From positions 310,001 through 374,000 of the forward strand of contig NZ_JAGGKA010000001.1 in assembly GCF_017873215.1 (NCBI RefSeq): a stretch of 64,000 bases of DNA, given 5' to 3'. The notes under the pieces were generated by a model that had not been told where the DNA came from, ran no database searches, and saw nothing but the letters and a program-made list of their open reading frames with translations. Made by a program: the position numbers and the translations under genes. Numbering within the stretch: the first letter of the stretch is position 1; the number at the start of each line of letters is the position of its first letter. Shown piece after piece: positions 35,551 through 43,758 of the stretch. Source of the DNA: Clostridium tetanomorphum (GTDB taxonomy: Bacteria > Bacillota > Clostridia > Clostridiales > Clostridiaceae).

Positions 35551-36892
35551 ATATCAAACATATGCTACGAATTTCATACTTGAGCATCCCATAGCAGCGG
35601 TGTTTTTAGAGATGGGTCTTGGCAAAAGCGTAATCACTTTAACTGCTATATTTGATTTATGTCTTGATAGTTTTGAAATTGGAAAGGTTCTGGTCATTGC
35701 CCCTCTAAGGGTAGCAAGGGATACTTGGCCAGCTGAGATAAACAAATGGGAGCATTTAAAAGGACTGGAGTATTCAGTGGCTATTGGAACAGAACAGGAG
35801 CGGTTAGCAGCTCTTAGGAAACCAGCAAGTGTCTATCTTATAAACAGAGAAAATGTTGACTGGTTAGTAAACAAAAGTGGCATTCCTTTTGATTATGACA
35901 TGGTGGTCATTGATGAATTGTCATCTTTTAAGTCCTATGGAGCAAAAAGATTTAAGAGTTTACTAAAAGTCAGACCTAGGGCGAAACGTATCGTGGGTCT
36001 TACAGGTACTCCATCCAGTAACGGGTTAATGGATTTGTGGGCAGAGTTTCGTATTCTCGACATGGGTAAAAGACTCGGCAGATACATAACTCACTACCGC
36101 AATTCCTTCTTTACTCCAGATAAACGTAATCAGCAGATTGTATTTTCATATAAACCGTTACCTGGGGCAGAAGATGCCATATATCGGCTAATTTCAGATA
36201 TTACCATTTCAATGAAGTCGGTTGATTTTCTGAAAATGCCAGAATGCGTGATAAATGAAGTGTCGGTGTATCTAAATGATAAAGAACAATCAGTATACGA
36301 TCACTTTCGTGAAGAGATGGTTCTTGAGCTTGCAAATGAGGAGATTGATGCCATGAATGCAGCAGTCCTTTCTGGCAAACTCCTTCAAATGGCAAACGGT
36401 GCTGTCTATGATGATGATAAAAATACTCATATTATCCATGACCGCAAGCTGGATGCTCTTGAAGATTTAATCGAAGGTGCAAACGGCAAACCTGTTCTTA
36501 TTGCATATTGGTATAATCACGATTTAGAGCGTATTAAAGCAAGATTTAATGTTAGAGAAATTAAAACATCTAAGGATATCAAAGACTGGAACAACGGAGA
36601 TATTTCTGTGGCGGTTATCCATCCCGCATCAGCAGGACACGGTCTCAATTTACAAAGTGGAGGTTCAACACTTATTTGGTTTGGTCTTACCTGGAGTCTG
36701 GAACTCTATCAGCAAACAAATGCAAGACTTTGGAGACAGGGACAAAATGAAACGGTTGTTATCCATCACATTGTTACTAAAGGCACGATTGATGAAGATG
36801 TGATGAGAGCCTTGAAACGAAAGGAAAAGACACAGTCCGATCTTATTAACGCTGTCAAAGCAAATCTGGGGAAAGCGAGGGGTGTTGTATGA
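35531..36892 (+). CDS. SNF2-family DNA helicase
   Basis: This 453-residue phage helicase has Walker A EMGLGKS, a DELSSFK Walker B variant (DEAH-like), motif III LTGTPSSN, and in the C-terminal lobe HPASAGHGLNLQ and RLWRQGQNETVVIHHI. It is a compact SNF2 enzyme without extra domains. ATG 35531 lies ten bases after GGAGGG, so translation should be coupled to the VRR-NUC gene. It ends overlapping the next small gene. Confidence 0.9.
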   Translation: MKYNPHKYQTYATNFILEHPIAAVFLEMGLGKSVITLTAIFDLCLDSFEIGKVLVIAPLRVARDTWPAEINKWEHLKGLEYSVAIGTEQERLAALRKPASVYLINRENVDWLVNKSGIPFDYDMVVIDELSSFKSYGAKRFKSLLKVRPRAKRIVGLTGTPSSNGLMDLWAEFRILDMGKRLGRYITHYRNSFFTPDKRNQQIVFSYKPLPGAEDAIYRLISDITISMKSVDFLKMPECVINEVSVYLNDKEQSVYDHFREEMVLELANEEIDAMNAAVLSGKLLQMANGAVYDDDKNTHIIHDRKLDALEDLIEGANGKPVLIAYWYNHDLERIKARFNVREIKTSKDIKDWNNGDISVAVIHPASAGHGLNLQSGGSTLIWFGLTWSLELYQQTNARLWRQGQNETVVIHHIVTKGTIDEDVMRALKRKEKTQSDLINAVKANLGKARGVV

Positions 36893-37110
36893 TGGATGCA
36901 TTTGAAAAGCTGGCAAATGCCATTATTCTACAGGCGGTCAAAGATTATCGTTTTGCTTTGAAAAGACTAGCAAAATACCCTCGCAATGATTCTGCTAGAT
37001 ATACGAAACGTGAGATTGAGCGTTTCTTCCATTCCGGGTATTTCACTACCCTGACATCTCTCGATCCTGAGATGCTAATTAAAAAGCTACATGAGGAGGT
37101 GGTGCGATGA
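36892..37110 (+). CDS. Small phage protein of unknown function
   Basis: This 72-residue basic helical protein (MDAFEKLANAIILQAVKDYR) is of a type common between the SNF2 helicase and the late regulator in Firmicute phages. Two ATGs (36889 and 36892) are possible. It overlaps both neighbours by a few bases. No function can be given. Confidence 0.65.
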   Translation: MDAFEKLANAIILQAVKDYRFALKRLAKYPRNDSARYTKREIERFFHSGYFTTLTSLDPEMLIKKLHEEVVR

Positions 37111-37517
37111 CGGCAAAGGAATTCTTGAAACAAGCTTATCGCTTAAATGAGCTGATTAATTCCGATCTTGAGGAGTTGCAAAATCTAAGGGAACTCTCAA
37201 GAAGTGTTTCATCTCCTGTTCTTGAGGAAAAAGTCAGTAAAACAAAAAGTACTGATCCACCTTTTGAAAAATACGTGATTAGAATAGTAGATTTGGAGAA
37301 GCAGATACAACAAGAGGTGGAACGTTTAATAAAGCTTAAGTCAGATATTCGTGAAGCGATTAACCAGATGGAAAACGTGGATGAGAAGCTGCTTCTTCGC
37401 TACCGTTACATTAACTTTCTTAACTGGGAAGAAATCTGTGTCAACCTTAATGTTTCTATGAGAACTGTGCATAGACTTCACTCATCAGCCTTGCAGCATT
37501 TAAAGGTGCCTAAATAA
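37107..37517 (+). CDS. ArpU/DUF1492-type late transcription regulator
   Basis: This 136-residue protein has a helical, charged N-terminal part (coiled-coil-like, about 75-105) and a sigma region 4-like helix-turn-helix at the end (LRYRYINFLNWEEICVNLNV then SMRTVHRLHSSALQ). It matches phage regulators of the DUF1492/ArpU type that turn on late genes. Right after its stop come three exact TTGGCA boxes at 10-base spacing and a -10 box without -35, a likely target. It overlaps the gene before it. Confidence 0.8.
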   Translation: MTAKEFLKQAYRLNELINSDLEELQNLRELSRSVSSPVLEEKVSKTKSTDPPFEKYVIRIVDLEKQIQQEVERLIKLKSDIREAINQMENVDEKLLLRYRYINFLNWEEICVNLNVSMRTVHRLHSSALQHLKVPK

Positions 37518-37520
37518 AAG

Positions 37521-37585
37521 TTGGCACACTTTGGCACAGGTTGGCATACGATGACACTGTTTGTCCGTAGTGAAAGTTATATAAT
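37521..37585 (+). promoter_or_regulatory. Probable activator-dependent late promoter with TTGGCA iterons
   Basis: TTGGCA occurs at 37521, 37531 and 37541, a degenerate ATGACA follows at 37551, and a perfect TATAAT lies at 37580-37585. At 16-18 bases upstream of the -10 there is no good -35 box. One-turn spacing on one DNA face suits cooperative activator binding, probably by the product of the gene just upstream. Confidence 0.6.
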
Positions 37586-37610
37586 GGTAGTATGGAATAT
37601 TAGCAAACAG

Positions 37611-37649
37611 AAGCCTTCACGGGAGCATTTCTCCTGCGAGGGCTTTTTC
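37611..37649 (+). terminator. Terminator-like hairpin at the start of the late transcript
   Basis: AGCCTTC-GGGAG pairs with CTCC-GAGGGCT and is followed by a T run. It lies about 20 bases after the expected late start, before the HNH gene, so late transcription may need antitermination or partial read-through. Confidence 0.65.
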
Positions 37650-37671
37650 TATGGGCAAAAGGAGGTGTAGT

Positions 37672-38031
37672 ATGCCAAGGAAACCTAAGCGACCATGCTC
37701 TTACCCTGGTTGTCCAGAGCTGACTGACAGACGTTTTTGTGAAGAACATGCTAAAAAGGAAGCCGCACGGTATGAAAAGTATGACCGTGACCCAGCAACT
37801 CGTAAGCGATATGGTCGTGCATGGAAGAGAATACGTGACCGCTACATTGCAACTCATCCTCTTTGCGAGGAGTGTAAACGGCAAGGAAAGCTGACCCCAG
37901 CAACCGAGGTACATCACATTCTTCCTCTTGCAAGAGGTGGAACACATGATAGAAGCAATCTGATGTCCCTTTGTACTTCTTGTCACTCTGCCATCACAGC
38001 AAAAGATGGAGACCGTTGGGGAACCCGGTAG
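37672..38031 (+). CDS. HNH endonuclease, terminase-associated
   Basis: This 119-residue protein has a Cys pair in CSYPGC, a second in CEEC, and the HNH core EVHHILPLARGG...SNLMSLCTSCHS. In HK97-like phages an HNH protein next to terS works with terminase to cut cos ends during packaging. ATG 37672 follows GGAGGTG. It is the first late gene. Confidence 0.9.
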   Translation: MPRKPKRPCSYPGCPELTDRRFCEEHAKKEAARYEKYDRDPATRKRYGRAWKRIRDRYIATHPLCEECKRQGKLTPATEVHHILPLARGGTHDRSNLMSLCTSCHSAITAKDGDRWGTR

Positions 38032-38142
38032 GGGGAGTCAAATCTCTACAGCTTTTTAGATGTGCAACGGGCGTGGAGTAACGCGTGAAAATTCGCGGTT
38101 TCAAACAGGGTAATAGACCCATCAACGAAAAGAGGTGAGTGA
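38032..38142. other. Non-coding region between HNH and terS, candidate cos site
   Basis: The region opens with a G-rich GGGGGAGTC and has GC-rich short palindromic parts (AACGCGT and GAAAATTCGCGG) unlike the rest. In HNH-containing cos phages the cohesive end lies here. The cut positions cannot be read from sequence. Confidence 0.4.
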
Positions 38143-38694
38143 ATGGCCAAAGATGGAACAAATCGTGGCGGTGCCCGTATAGGCTCTGGTCAAAAAAAGA
38201 AACCACTTGCTGATAAAATTGCACAGGGTAATCCAGGTAAGAGAAAGCTAGAAATTATCGACTTCCAAAATACCGCTGATTTAAAGGGGCAGGAAATGCC
38301 AAAGCCAAGGGCCATGCTCTCAGCGGTGCAAAAGGACGGGAAAACCCTAGTAGCCAGCGAGATTTATGAAATTACTTGGAAATGGCTTGAGGAGCGAGGC
38401 TGTGCCCATTTGGTGCTCCCACAGCTTCTAGAACGATATGCCATGAGTGCGGCCAGATGGATACAGTGTGAGGAGGCGATAACTGAGTTTGGCTTTCTTG
38501 CCAAGCATCCAACTACCGGCAATGCTATTCAAAGTCCTTATGTAGCTATGAGTCAGAACTTTATGAGTCAGACAAACAGATTGTGGATGGAGATTTATCA
38601 AATCGTTAAAGAGAATTGTGCTACAGAGTATTCTGGTTTAAACCCACAGGACGATGTGATGGAGCGACTGCTATCTGCCCGCAGAGGAAAATAA
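38143..38694 (+). CDS. Terminase small subunit, P27 family
   Basis: This 183-residue protein has the P27 pattern: a basic start GGARIGSGQKKKP, GNPGKRKLE, then helical repeats with YEITWKWLEERG and a C-terminal GLNPQDDVMERL. It recognises phage DNA ends for the large subunit. The gene follows the probable cos region. Unusually, terL does not follow; about 5.3 kb of other genes come between. Confidence 0.88.
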   Translation: MAKDGTNRGGARIGSGQKKKPLADKIAQGNPGKRKLEIIDFQNTADLKGQEMPKPRAMLSAVQKDGKTLVASEIYEITWKWLEERGCAHLVLPQLLERYAMSAARWIQCEEAITEFGFLAKHPTTGNAIQSPYVAMSQNFMSQTNRLWMEIYQIVKENCATEYSGLNPQDDVMERLLSARRGK

Positions 38695-38711
38695 AGATGA
38701 GGAGATATATA

Positions 38712-39893
38712 ATGAGTAAAAGATATTTAACAGCTGAAAGTGTATGTGCTGGACATCCTGATAAACTATGCGACATCATAGCAGATAGCATTTTAGAAGC
38801 ATGTTTACGTAAAGACAAAGCATCACGTGTCGCTTGTGAGGTAATGGCAACCAAAGGGAAAATTATCGTGGCGGGCGAAATCTCCTGCAGCGAGAAAATA
38901 GACATCCGATACATTGTTAGGAATGTCCTTAAAGAGATTGGATACAACCCTCTTAAATTCTTGATTTATGTATTTGTACACAAACAAAGTGTAGATATTG
39001 CAACTGGCGTGGATACTGCACTGGAAGTAAGAAATGGAATAAATGAACAGTATGGTTCGATAGGTGCTGGAGACCAAGGAACTGTGTATGGCTATGCTAC
39101 AAAGGAAACGGGAGAAATGCTTCCCCTACCCCTTGTACTATCTCACAGGATTGTAAAGAGACTGGATGATTGCCGAAAAGGGAAACTGATAAAAGGTATA
39201 CACCCAGATGGTAAAGCACAGGTGACGGTGGAATATGAAGGGGACACTCCAGTGCGAATAAAGACTATTGTGATATCGGTACAGCATGATAAGGATAAAA
39301 CACAGGAAGAACTTAGGACAGATATCCTTAACAATGTCCTATGGCAGTGCTTTGAGGACTTCCCATTTGATGATGAAACAGAAATTCTCATTAACCCCTC
39401 TGGTAGATTTGTCGAAGGTGGTCCCGCTGCCGATACAGGCTTAACTGGTAGAAAAATTATGGTTGATACCTATGGAGGACTTGCATCCCATGGAGGTGGC
39501 GCACTTAGTGGTAAAGACCCCACCAAAGTTGATCGAAGCGGTGCCTATATGGCTCGGTACATTGCAAAGCATATCGTCTGGTGTGGTTATGCAAAGAGAT
39601 GTGAAGTTAGTATATCCTATGCAATAGGTAAGGCAAATCCTGTAGCCTTTTCTGTAAATACCCTTGGCACAGGTATTGTTTCTGACGAAATATTAACTCT
39701 TGCTGCACAGGAGATTTTCAATTTAAGACCTGCGGCAATCATAGAGAAGTTGCGTCTAAGGTATGTGATTTACTCTGATACAGCTGTTTATGGTCACTTT
39801 AATAGTTGTCTATTCCCGTGGGAGGATGTAAATAAGTATAGTGAATTTAGAAAGGCGGTGGAAAAGTATGTTGATAGAGAAGATAAAGACTAA
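38712..39893 (+). CDS. metK: Phage-encoded S-adenosylmethionine synthetase
   Basis: This 393-residue enzyme makes SAM from ATP and methionine. Family motifs present are GHPDKLCD, GAGDQGTVYGYATKE, GGPAADTGLTGRK, DTYGGLASHGGG and the phosphate loop SGKDPTKVDRS. Some are altered from the usual bacterial form (QSVDIATGVD for QSPDIAQGV), so it is a divergent phage branch. ATG 38712 follows TGAGGAG. It overlaps the methyltransferase gene by 26 bases, so SAM supply and use are coupled. Confidence 0.9.
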   Translation: MSKRYLTAESVCAGHPDKLCDIIADSILEACLRKDKASRVACEVMATKGKIIVAGEISCSEKIDIRYIVRNVLKEIGYNPLKFLIYVFVHKQSVDIATGVDTALEVRNGINEQYGSIGAGDQGTVYGYATKETGEMLPLPLVLSHRIVKRLDDCRKGKLIKGIHPDGKAQVTVEYEGDTPVRIKTIVISVQHDKDKTQEELRTDILNNVLWQCFEDFPFDDETEILINPSGRFVEGGPAADTGLTGRKIMVDTYGGLASHGGGALSGKDPTKVDRSGAYMARYIAKHIVWCGYAKRCEVSISYAIGKANPVAFSVNTLGTGIVSDEILTLAAQEIFNLRPAAIIEKLRLRYVIYSDTAVYGHFNSCLFPWEDVNKYSEFRKAVEKYVDREDKD

Positions 39894-41109
39894 ACAACTC
39901 ATCCCCGCTGAATATAACCCAAGAAAGGATTTAAAACCGGGTGATCCGGAATATGAGAAACTAAAACGCTCCCTTGAGGAGTTTGGATATGTAGAACCCG
40001 TAATATGGAATAAGACCACAGGCAGAGTCATCGGAGGTCATCAGCGTTTGAAAATCCTGCTGAGTATGGGCATGGATGAGATAGAATGCGTAGTTGTTGA
40101 AATGGATGAGCAAAAGGAGAAGGCGCTGAACATTGCACTAAATAAAATAAGTGGTGATTGGGATAAAGACAAATTAGCACTTCTCATCACGGACTTAAAT
40201 GCTTCAGACTTTGATGTGTCTTTGACAGGTTTTGACCCAGGAGAGTTGGACGATCTTTTCAAGAATTCCCTTAAGGATAATATAAAAGAAGATGATTTCG
40301 ATGTAGACAGCGAGCTGAAAAAGCCCGCTGTTTCGCATTTAGGGGATGTTTGGCTACTTGGGCAGCATCGATTAGTCTGCGGAGACAGTACAAAGAAAGA
40401 CACCTTTGATGTCTTGATGGATGGGAAAACTGCTAATTTGGTAGTTACGGACCCTCCATATAACGTTAACTATGAAGGCACCGCTGGAAAAATCAAAAAT
40501 GACAATATGGCTAACGAAGCGTTCTACGATTTCCTGCTTGCAGCATTTCAGAACACCGAAGCAGCGATGGCAAAGGACGCTTCTATTTATGTATTCCATG
40601 CGGATACCGAAGGACTCAATTTTAGAAGAGCATTCTCTGATGCAGGATTTTATCTTTCCGGTACTTGTATATGGAAAAAGCAGTCCCTTGTTCTCGGTCG
40701 CTCCCCTTATCAGTGGCAGCATGAGCCTATTCTCTTTGGGTGGAAAAAGAAAGGTAAGCATAACTGGTATTCCGATAGAAAGCAGACCACCATCTGGGAA
40801 TTTGAGAAACCGAAGAAAAACAGTGATCATCCTACGATGAAGCCAGTTGCACTTGTGGCCTACCCTATTTTGAATTCAAGCCTTTCTAATTGTATCGTGC
40901 TTGATCCTTTTGGTGGTTCAGGAAGCACACTGATTGCCTGTGAGCAGACAGATAGAATCTGTTACACCATTGAACTGGATGAAAAGTACTGTGATGTTAT
41001 TGTGAAAAGGTATATTGAGCAAGTTGGAAACTCAGACGGTGTGTTTCTTTTAAGAGATGGTTCGAAAATAAGATATTGTGACCTGCCAGACGTTACTACC
41101 GCCGATTAA
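39868..41109 (+). CDS. ParB-N domain fused to DNA methyltransferase
   Basis: This 413-residue protein has an N-terminal ParB/Srx-like domain (about 1-90, LIPAEYNPRKDLK and GGHQRLKIL) and a C-terminal amino-methyltransferase in beta order: DPPYNVNYEG (motif IV) before DPFGGSGSTLIACEQ (motif I). DPPY suggests N6-adenine. Such fusions are common in phages and probably protect phage DNA from host restriction. The ATG at 39868 is chosen over GTG 39841. It overlaps metK, which supplies its cofactor. Confidence 0.9.
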   Translation: MLIEKIKTKQLIPAEYNPRKDLKPGDPEYEKLKRSLEEFGYVEPVIWNKTTGRVIGGHQRLKILLSMGMDEIECVVVEMDEQKEKALNIALNKISGDWDKDKLALLITDLNASDFDVSLTGFDPGELDDLFKNSLKDNIKEDDFDVDSELKKPAVSHLGDVWLLGQHRLVCGDSTKKDTFDVLMDGKTANLVVTDPPYNVNYEGTAGKIKNDNMANEAFYDFLLAAFQNTEAAMAKDASIYVFHADTEGLNFRRAFSDAGFYLSGTCIWKKQSLVLGRSPYQWQHEPILFGWKKKGKHNWYSDRKQTTIWEFEKPKKNSDHPTMKPVALVAYPILNSSLSNCIVLDPFGGSGSTLIACEQTDRICYTIELDEKYCDVIVKRYIEQVGNSDGVFLLRDGSKIRYCDLPDVTTAD

Positions 41110-41147
41110 TGGAACAGTATTTTCTACAGAAAGATGCTCTAAATGAC

Positions 41148-41190
41148 TTGATATTAACAGCCTTTAGAGTGATATATGTATGTACCGAAA
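41148..41190 (+). promoter_or_regulatory. Duplicated upstream element, copy A
   Basis: TTGATA (41148) and TATATG (41173) are 19 bases apart, and the stretch 41160-41190 is nearly identical to 42298-42329. It lies just before the unknown gene at 41211. Promoter or shared control site are the best readings. Confidence 0.6.
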
Positions 41191-41210
41191 ATAGAAAGGC
41201 GGTATAAAAA

Positions 41211-41999
41211 ATGCAGATAAACTATAATGTCACAGGAGCAAAAAGAAAAGAGCTAGTCAATGCAATCAGCCAAAAACTGAATGCTCCTGCAAGATATCTT
41301 GGAGCGCCTACATTTGCATATGAAGTGGCAGACTACAATATTGACAAAAACGGGGTAGTCAGAGGACCAGATAATTCTGAACTGGTTAATAATCTATTAG
41401 GCCTTCATGACTTTAAGGCGGTTACAGTAGAATTTGACACACCAATTCCAGCAGCAGAGCCTGTTCTTGAAAATATTCAAGTTCCTAATGAAGCGGCTCT
41501 TGGGGGTAGGGTAAGTCCAAATAGTGATTACGAAGAACCTCCCGTATACAGCGAATCAAATGAAACCGAAGAAGCTATTAGTTTGATTATTCAAATGCCG
41601 AGGGAGGGTTTTAGCGAAACTGCACTTGGTAACCTAAAAGGATTGGTAGAAAGCAAAGAAACCCTTATAAAGAAAGCACTTGATACTGACTCTATTCCCA
41701 TTATCATAAATGAGGAATTTATAACCTTCCCTTGGTTCCAGAGTGAGTGCTCCGCAGAGGAGGTGAAGGCTTATACCCACTTTGTAACAGCACTTTGTGA
41801 AATGGCAAAGAAGCAGACCCGCGTCAACTCGACCGAGAAATCAGTGGAGAATGAAAAGTACGCTTTCCGTTGTTTCCTTCTAAGACTTGGATTTATCGGG
41901 CCAGAATACAAAACAGAACGAAAAATTCTCCTCTCCAAATTGTCGGGTAGCTCTGCCTTCAAAAGCGGAAGTGCCAAGCATGAGGAGGTGAGTGAATAA
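41211..41999 (+). CDS. Unknown phage protein sharing its C-terminal domain with the amidoligase
   Basis: This 262-residue protein begins MQINYNVTGAKRKELVNAIS and has a putative N-terminal domain (1-90), a disordered acidic middle (about 100-125) and a C-terminal block from residue 212 (VENEKYAFRCFLLRLGFIG...LSGSSAF). The last block matches the C-terminus of the amidoligase at 42362 at 21 of 37 positions. Related proteins are sometimes labelled virulence-related, without evidence. It overlaps the DUF4314 gene and has element copy A upstream. It probably works with the amidoligase, as substrate, partner or adaptor; this is inference. Confidence 0.65.
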   Translation: MQINYNVTGAKRKELVNAISQKLNAPARYLGAPTFAYEVADYNIDKNGVVRGPDNSELVNNLLGLHDFKAVTVEFDTPIPAAEPVLENIQVPNEAALGGRVSPNSDYEEPPVYSESNETEEAISLIIQMPREGFSETALGNLKGLVESKETLIKKALDTDSIPIIINEEFITFPWFQSECSAEEVKAYTHFVTALCEMAKKQTRVNSTEKSVENEKYAFRCFLLRLGFIGPEYKTERKILLSKLSGSSAFKSGSAKHEEVSE

Positions 42000-42226
42000 T
42001 GAATATCATTCACCCAGAAATGCTAAAGCAACTTAGAAGTTATTACACTCCAGGAACTCGTGTCATGCTACTTAAGATGAATGACCCTTATACCAAGCTT
42101 CAGCCAGGAGATAAAGGTACGGTTACTAGTGTTGATGATATGGGAACTATCCACGTCAGTTGGGATTCAGGCAGTTCCCTTGGAGTGGTTTTTGGAGAGG
42201 ATTTATGCAAGAAAATCGAAGAATAA
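41999..42226 (+). CDS. DUF4314 protein
   Basis: This 75-residue protein is one small beta-barrel-like domain with PGTRVMLLKMNDPYTKLQPGDKG and VSWDSGSSLGVV, the DUF4314 pattern (KOW/SH3-like). Its function is unknown. It starts on the last base of the preceding gene's stop, a tight coupling, and ends before the second copy of the duplicated element. Confidence 0.8.
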   Translation: MNIIHPEMLKQLRSYYTPGTRVMLLKMNDPYTKLQPGDKGTVTSVDDMGTIHVSWDSGSSLGVVFGEDLCKKIEE

Positions 42227-42286
42227 AAATACACATTTTAAGCCCAATATGGCAGTAAATATGTAGATTTGTATTGCAGAATTGTC

Positions 42287-42329
42287 TTGCTATATAAGCC
42301 TTTTAGAGTGATATATGTACATGCCGAAA
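42287..42329 (+). promoter_or_regulatory. Duplicated upstream element, copy B
   Basis: TTGCTA (42287) and TATATG (42312) are again 19 bases apart, followed by the same TGTA...CCGAAA tail as copy A. It lies just before the amidoligase gene. Length differences before and after are compensated, which keeps the 19-base spacing. Confidence 0.6.
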
Positions 42330-42361
42330 GGACAAACACACTTTAAAAGGAGCGAGACACG

Positions 42362-43261
42362 ATGTTAAGTGCAAAATTCGGGATTGAGATTGAATTTACA
42401 GGGATTACAAGGGAAAGGGCGGCTAGAGTCGCTGCAGAGTTTTTGCAAGGCATTTACAGTGAAGGCGGGACTTACTACGACACCAAGAAGGTAAAAACTT
42501 CAGATGGTCGAGTGTGGAAGTTTATGTACGATGGGAGCATCAACTGCCAAAGAAAAGAAGGTAGAAGAAAAGTAGCTGCAGGTAGAGATTATAGTGTTGA
42601 GCTGGTTAGCCCAATACTAACCTATCGGGAGGACATTGAAACTTTGCAAGAGCTAGTAAGAAAGCTTCGCAAAGCTGGAGCCTTTACAAATACATCTTGC
42701 GGAATTCACATTCATCTAGACGGTGCTGAACATACCCCACGAAGCATTCGAAACTTTGTAAATATCATTGCAAGTAAAAATGACTTATTTTATAAAGCAC
42801 TTCAGATTGCACCGCAGAGAATGAATTACTGCAAAAAGATGGACAGCATTTTGGTTGAGAAGATAAACCGTAAAAAGCCTAGAACCATGAGACAAATTGA
42901 GGACATTTGGTACGAGGGCTACAGCGAGAGTAGAATCACTCATTATCACAACAGCCGCTACCATTTCCTCAACCTTCACAGCTTTTTTACCGGAAACCAT
43001 ACAGTTGAACTTAGAGGGTTCAATAGCGAACTTCATGCAGGAAAGATAAGAAGCTACATTGTTCTAGCACTTGCCATCAACCACCAAGCCTTAACACAAA
43101 AGTGTGCATCAGCAAAGAAACCGCAGGTGGAAAACGAGAAATTTGCCATGAGAACCTATCTAAACCGGATTGGTTTCATTGGGGATGAATTTGCAAACTG
43201 CAGAGAACATTTGACAGCAGCACTTTCGGGTTCAGCTGCATGGCGGTTTCGGGCGGCCTGA
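42362..43261 (+). CDS. Phage amidoligase (glutamine-synthetase-like fold)
   Basis: This 299-residue protein has the amidoligase (PF12224-type) motifs: FGIEIEFTGI (metal-binding E-x-E), YSVELVSPIL, CGIHIHLDGAEH (H-x-H) and VELRGFNSELHAG. These enzymes form an amide or peptide bond using ATP. A C-terminal 40-residue domain from residue 256 (VENEKFAMRTYLNRIGFIG...LSGSAAW) is shared with the protein at 41211. The gamma-glutamylcyclotransferase gene follows by 38 bases, a pairing known from phage and bacterial amidoligase clusters. The substrate is unknown; a gamma-glutamyl or stem-peptide link is plausible. Confidence 0.85.
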   Translation: MLSAKFGIEIEFTGITRERAARVAAEFLQGIYSEGGTYYDTKKVKTSDGRVWKFMYDGSINCQRKEGRRKVAAGRDYSVELVSPILTYREDIETLQELVRKLRKAGAFTNTSCGIHIHLDGAEHTPRSIRNFVNIIASKNDLFYKALQIAPQRMNYCKKMDSILVEKINRKKPRTMRQIEDIWYEGYSESRITHYHNSRYHFLNLHSFFTGNHTVELRGFNSELHAGKIRSYIVLALAINHQALTQKCASAKKPQVENEKFAMRTYLNRIGFIGDEFANCREHLTAALSGSAAWRFRAA

Positions 43262-43299
43262 GCTGCCCCTAACCCACAAAGCTAAGAAGGAGGATTACA

Positions 43300-43758
43300 A
43301 TGAAGAATAAATTATATCTTGCCTATGGCTCCAACCTTAATCTAAAGCAAATGGCCGACAGATGCCCCACAGCGAAGGTGGTAGGAGCAAGCCAAATCAA
43401 TGACCACCGCCTATTATTTCGAGGGGCACACGCGGGCGCTGTGGCGACAATCGAGCCTTTTGAGGGTGGCAATGTACCAGTTTTAGTGTGGGAGATTACA
43501 CCGACCGATGAAGCGGCACTTGACCGTTACGAGGGCTGGCCGTTCCTTTATCGAAAGGAAACAATAAAAGTGAAGTTGGGTGGCAAAACCGTCAAGGCGA
43601 TGGTATACATCATGAATGATGGTAGACCGCTTGGACAGCCGAGTTGTTATTATTACAGTACAATTTTAGAAGGCTATAAGAGTGCGGGCTTCGATGTGGA
43701 AATCCTGCGCAAAGCTACAACCGATTCAGTAGAATCGGAGGAGGTAGCCAATGAATGA
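43300..43758 (+). CDS. Gamma-glutamylcyclotransferase (AIG2-like)
   Basis: This 152-residue protein has the YGSNL substrate-binding motif near the start (LAYGSNLNLKQM) and a catalytic Glu in DEAALDRYEGWP. The family releases 5-oxoproline from gamma-glutamyl amines or peptides. Next to the amidoligase it could undo or trim the same kind of bond. AAGGAGG lies nine bases before the start. It overlaps the next gene by eight bases. Confidence 0.88.
   Translation: MKNKLYLAYGSNLNLKQMADRCPTAKVVGASQINDHRLLFRGAHAGAVATIEPFEGGNVPVLVWEITPTDEAALDRYEGWPFLYRKETIKVKLGGKTVKAMVYIMNDGRPLGQPSCYYYSTILEGYKSAGFDVEILRKATTDSVESEEVANE

Noticed and set aside
37521-37560. TTGGCA repeats as an integration or origin iteron set
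   Set aside because: Their position directly ahead of a -10 box and first late gene fits a promoter operator better; only three exact copies are present.
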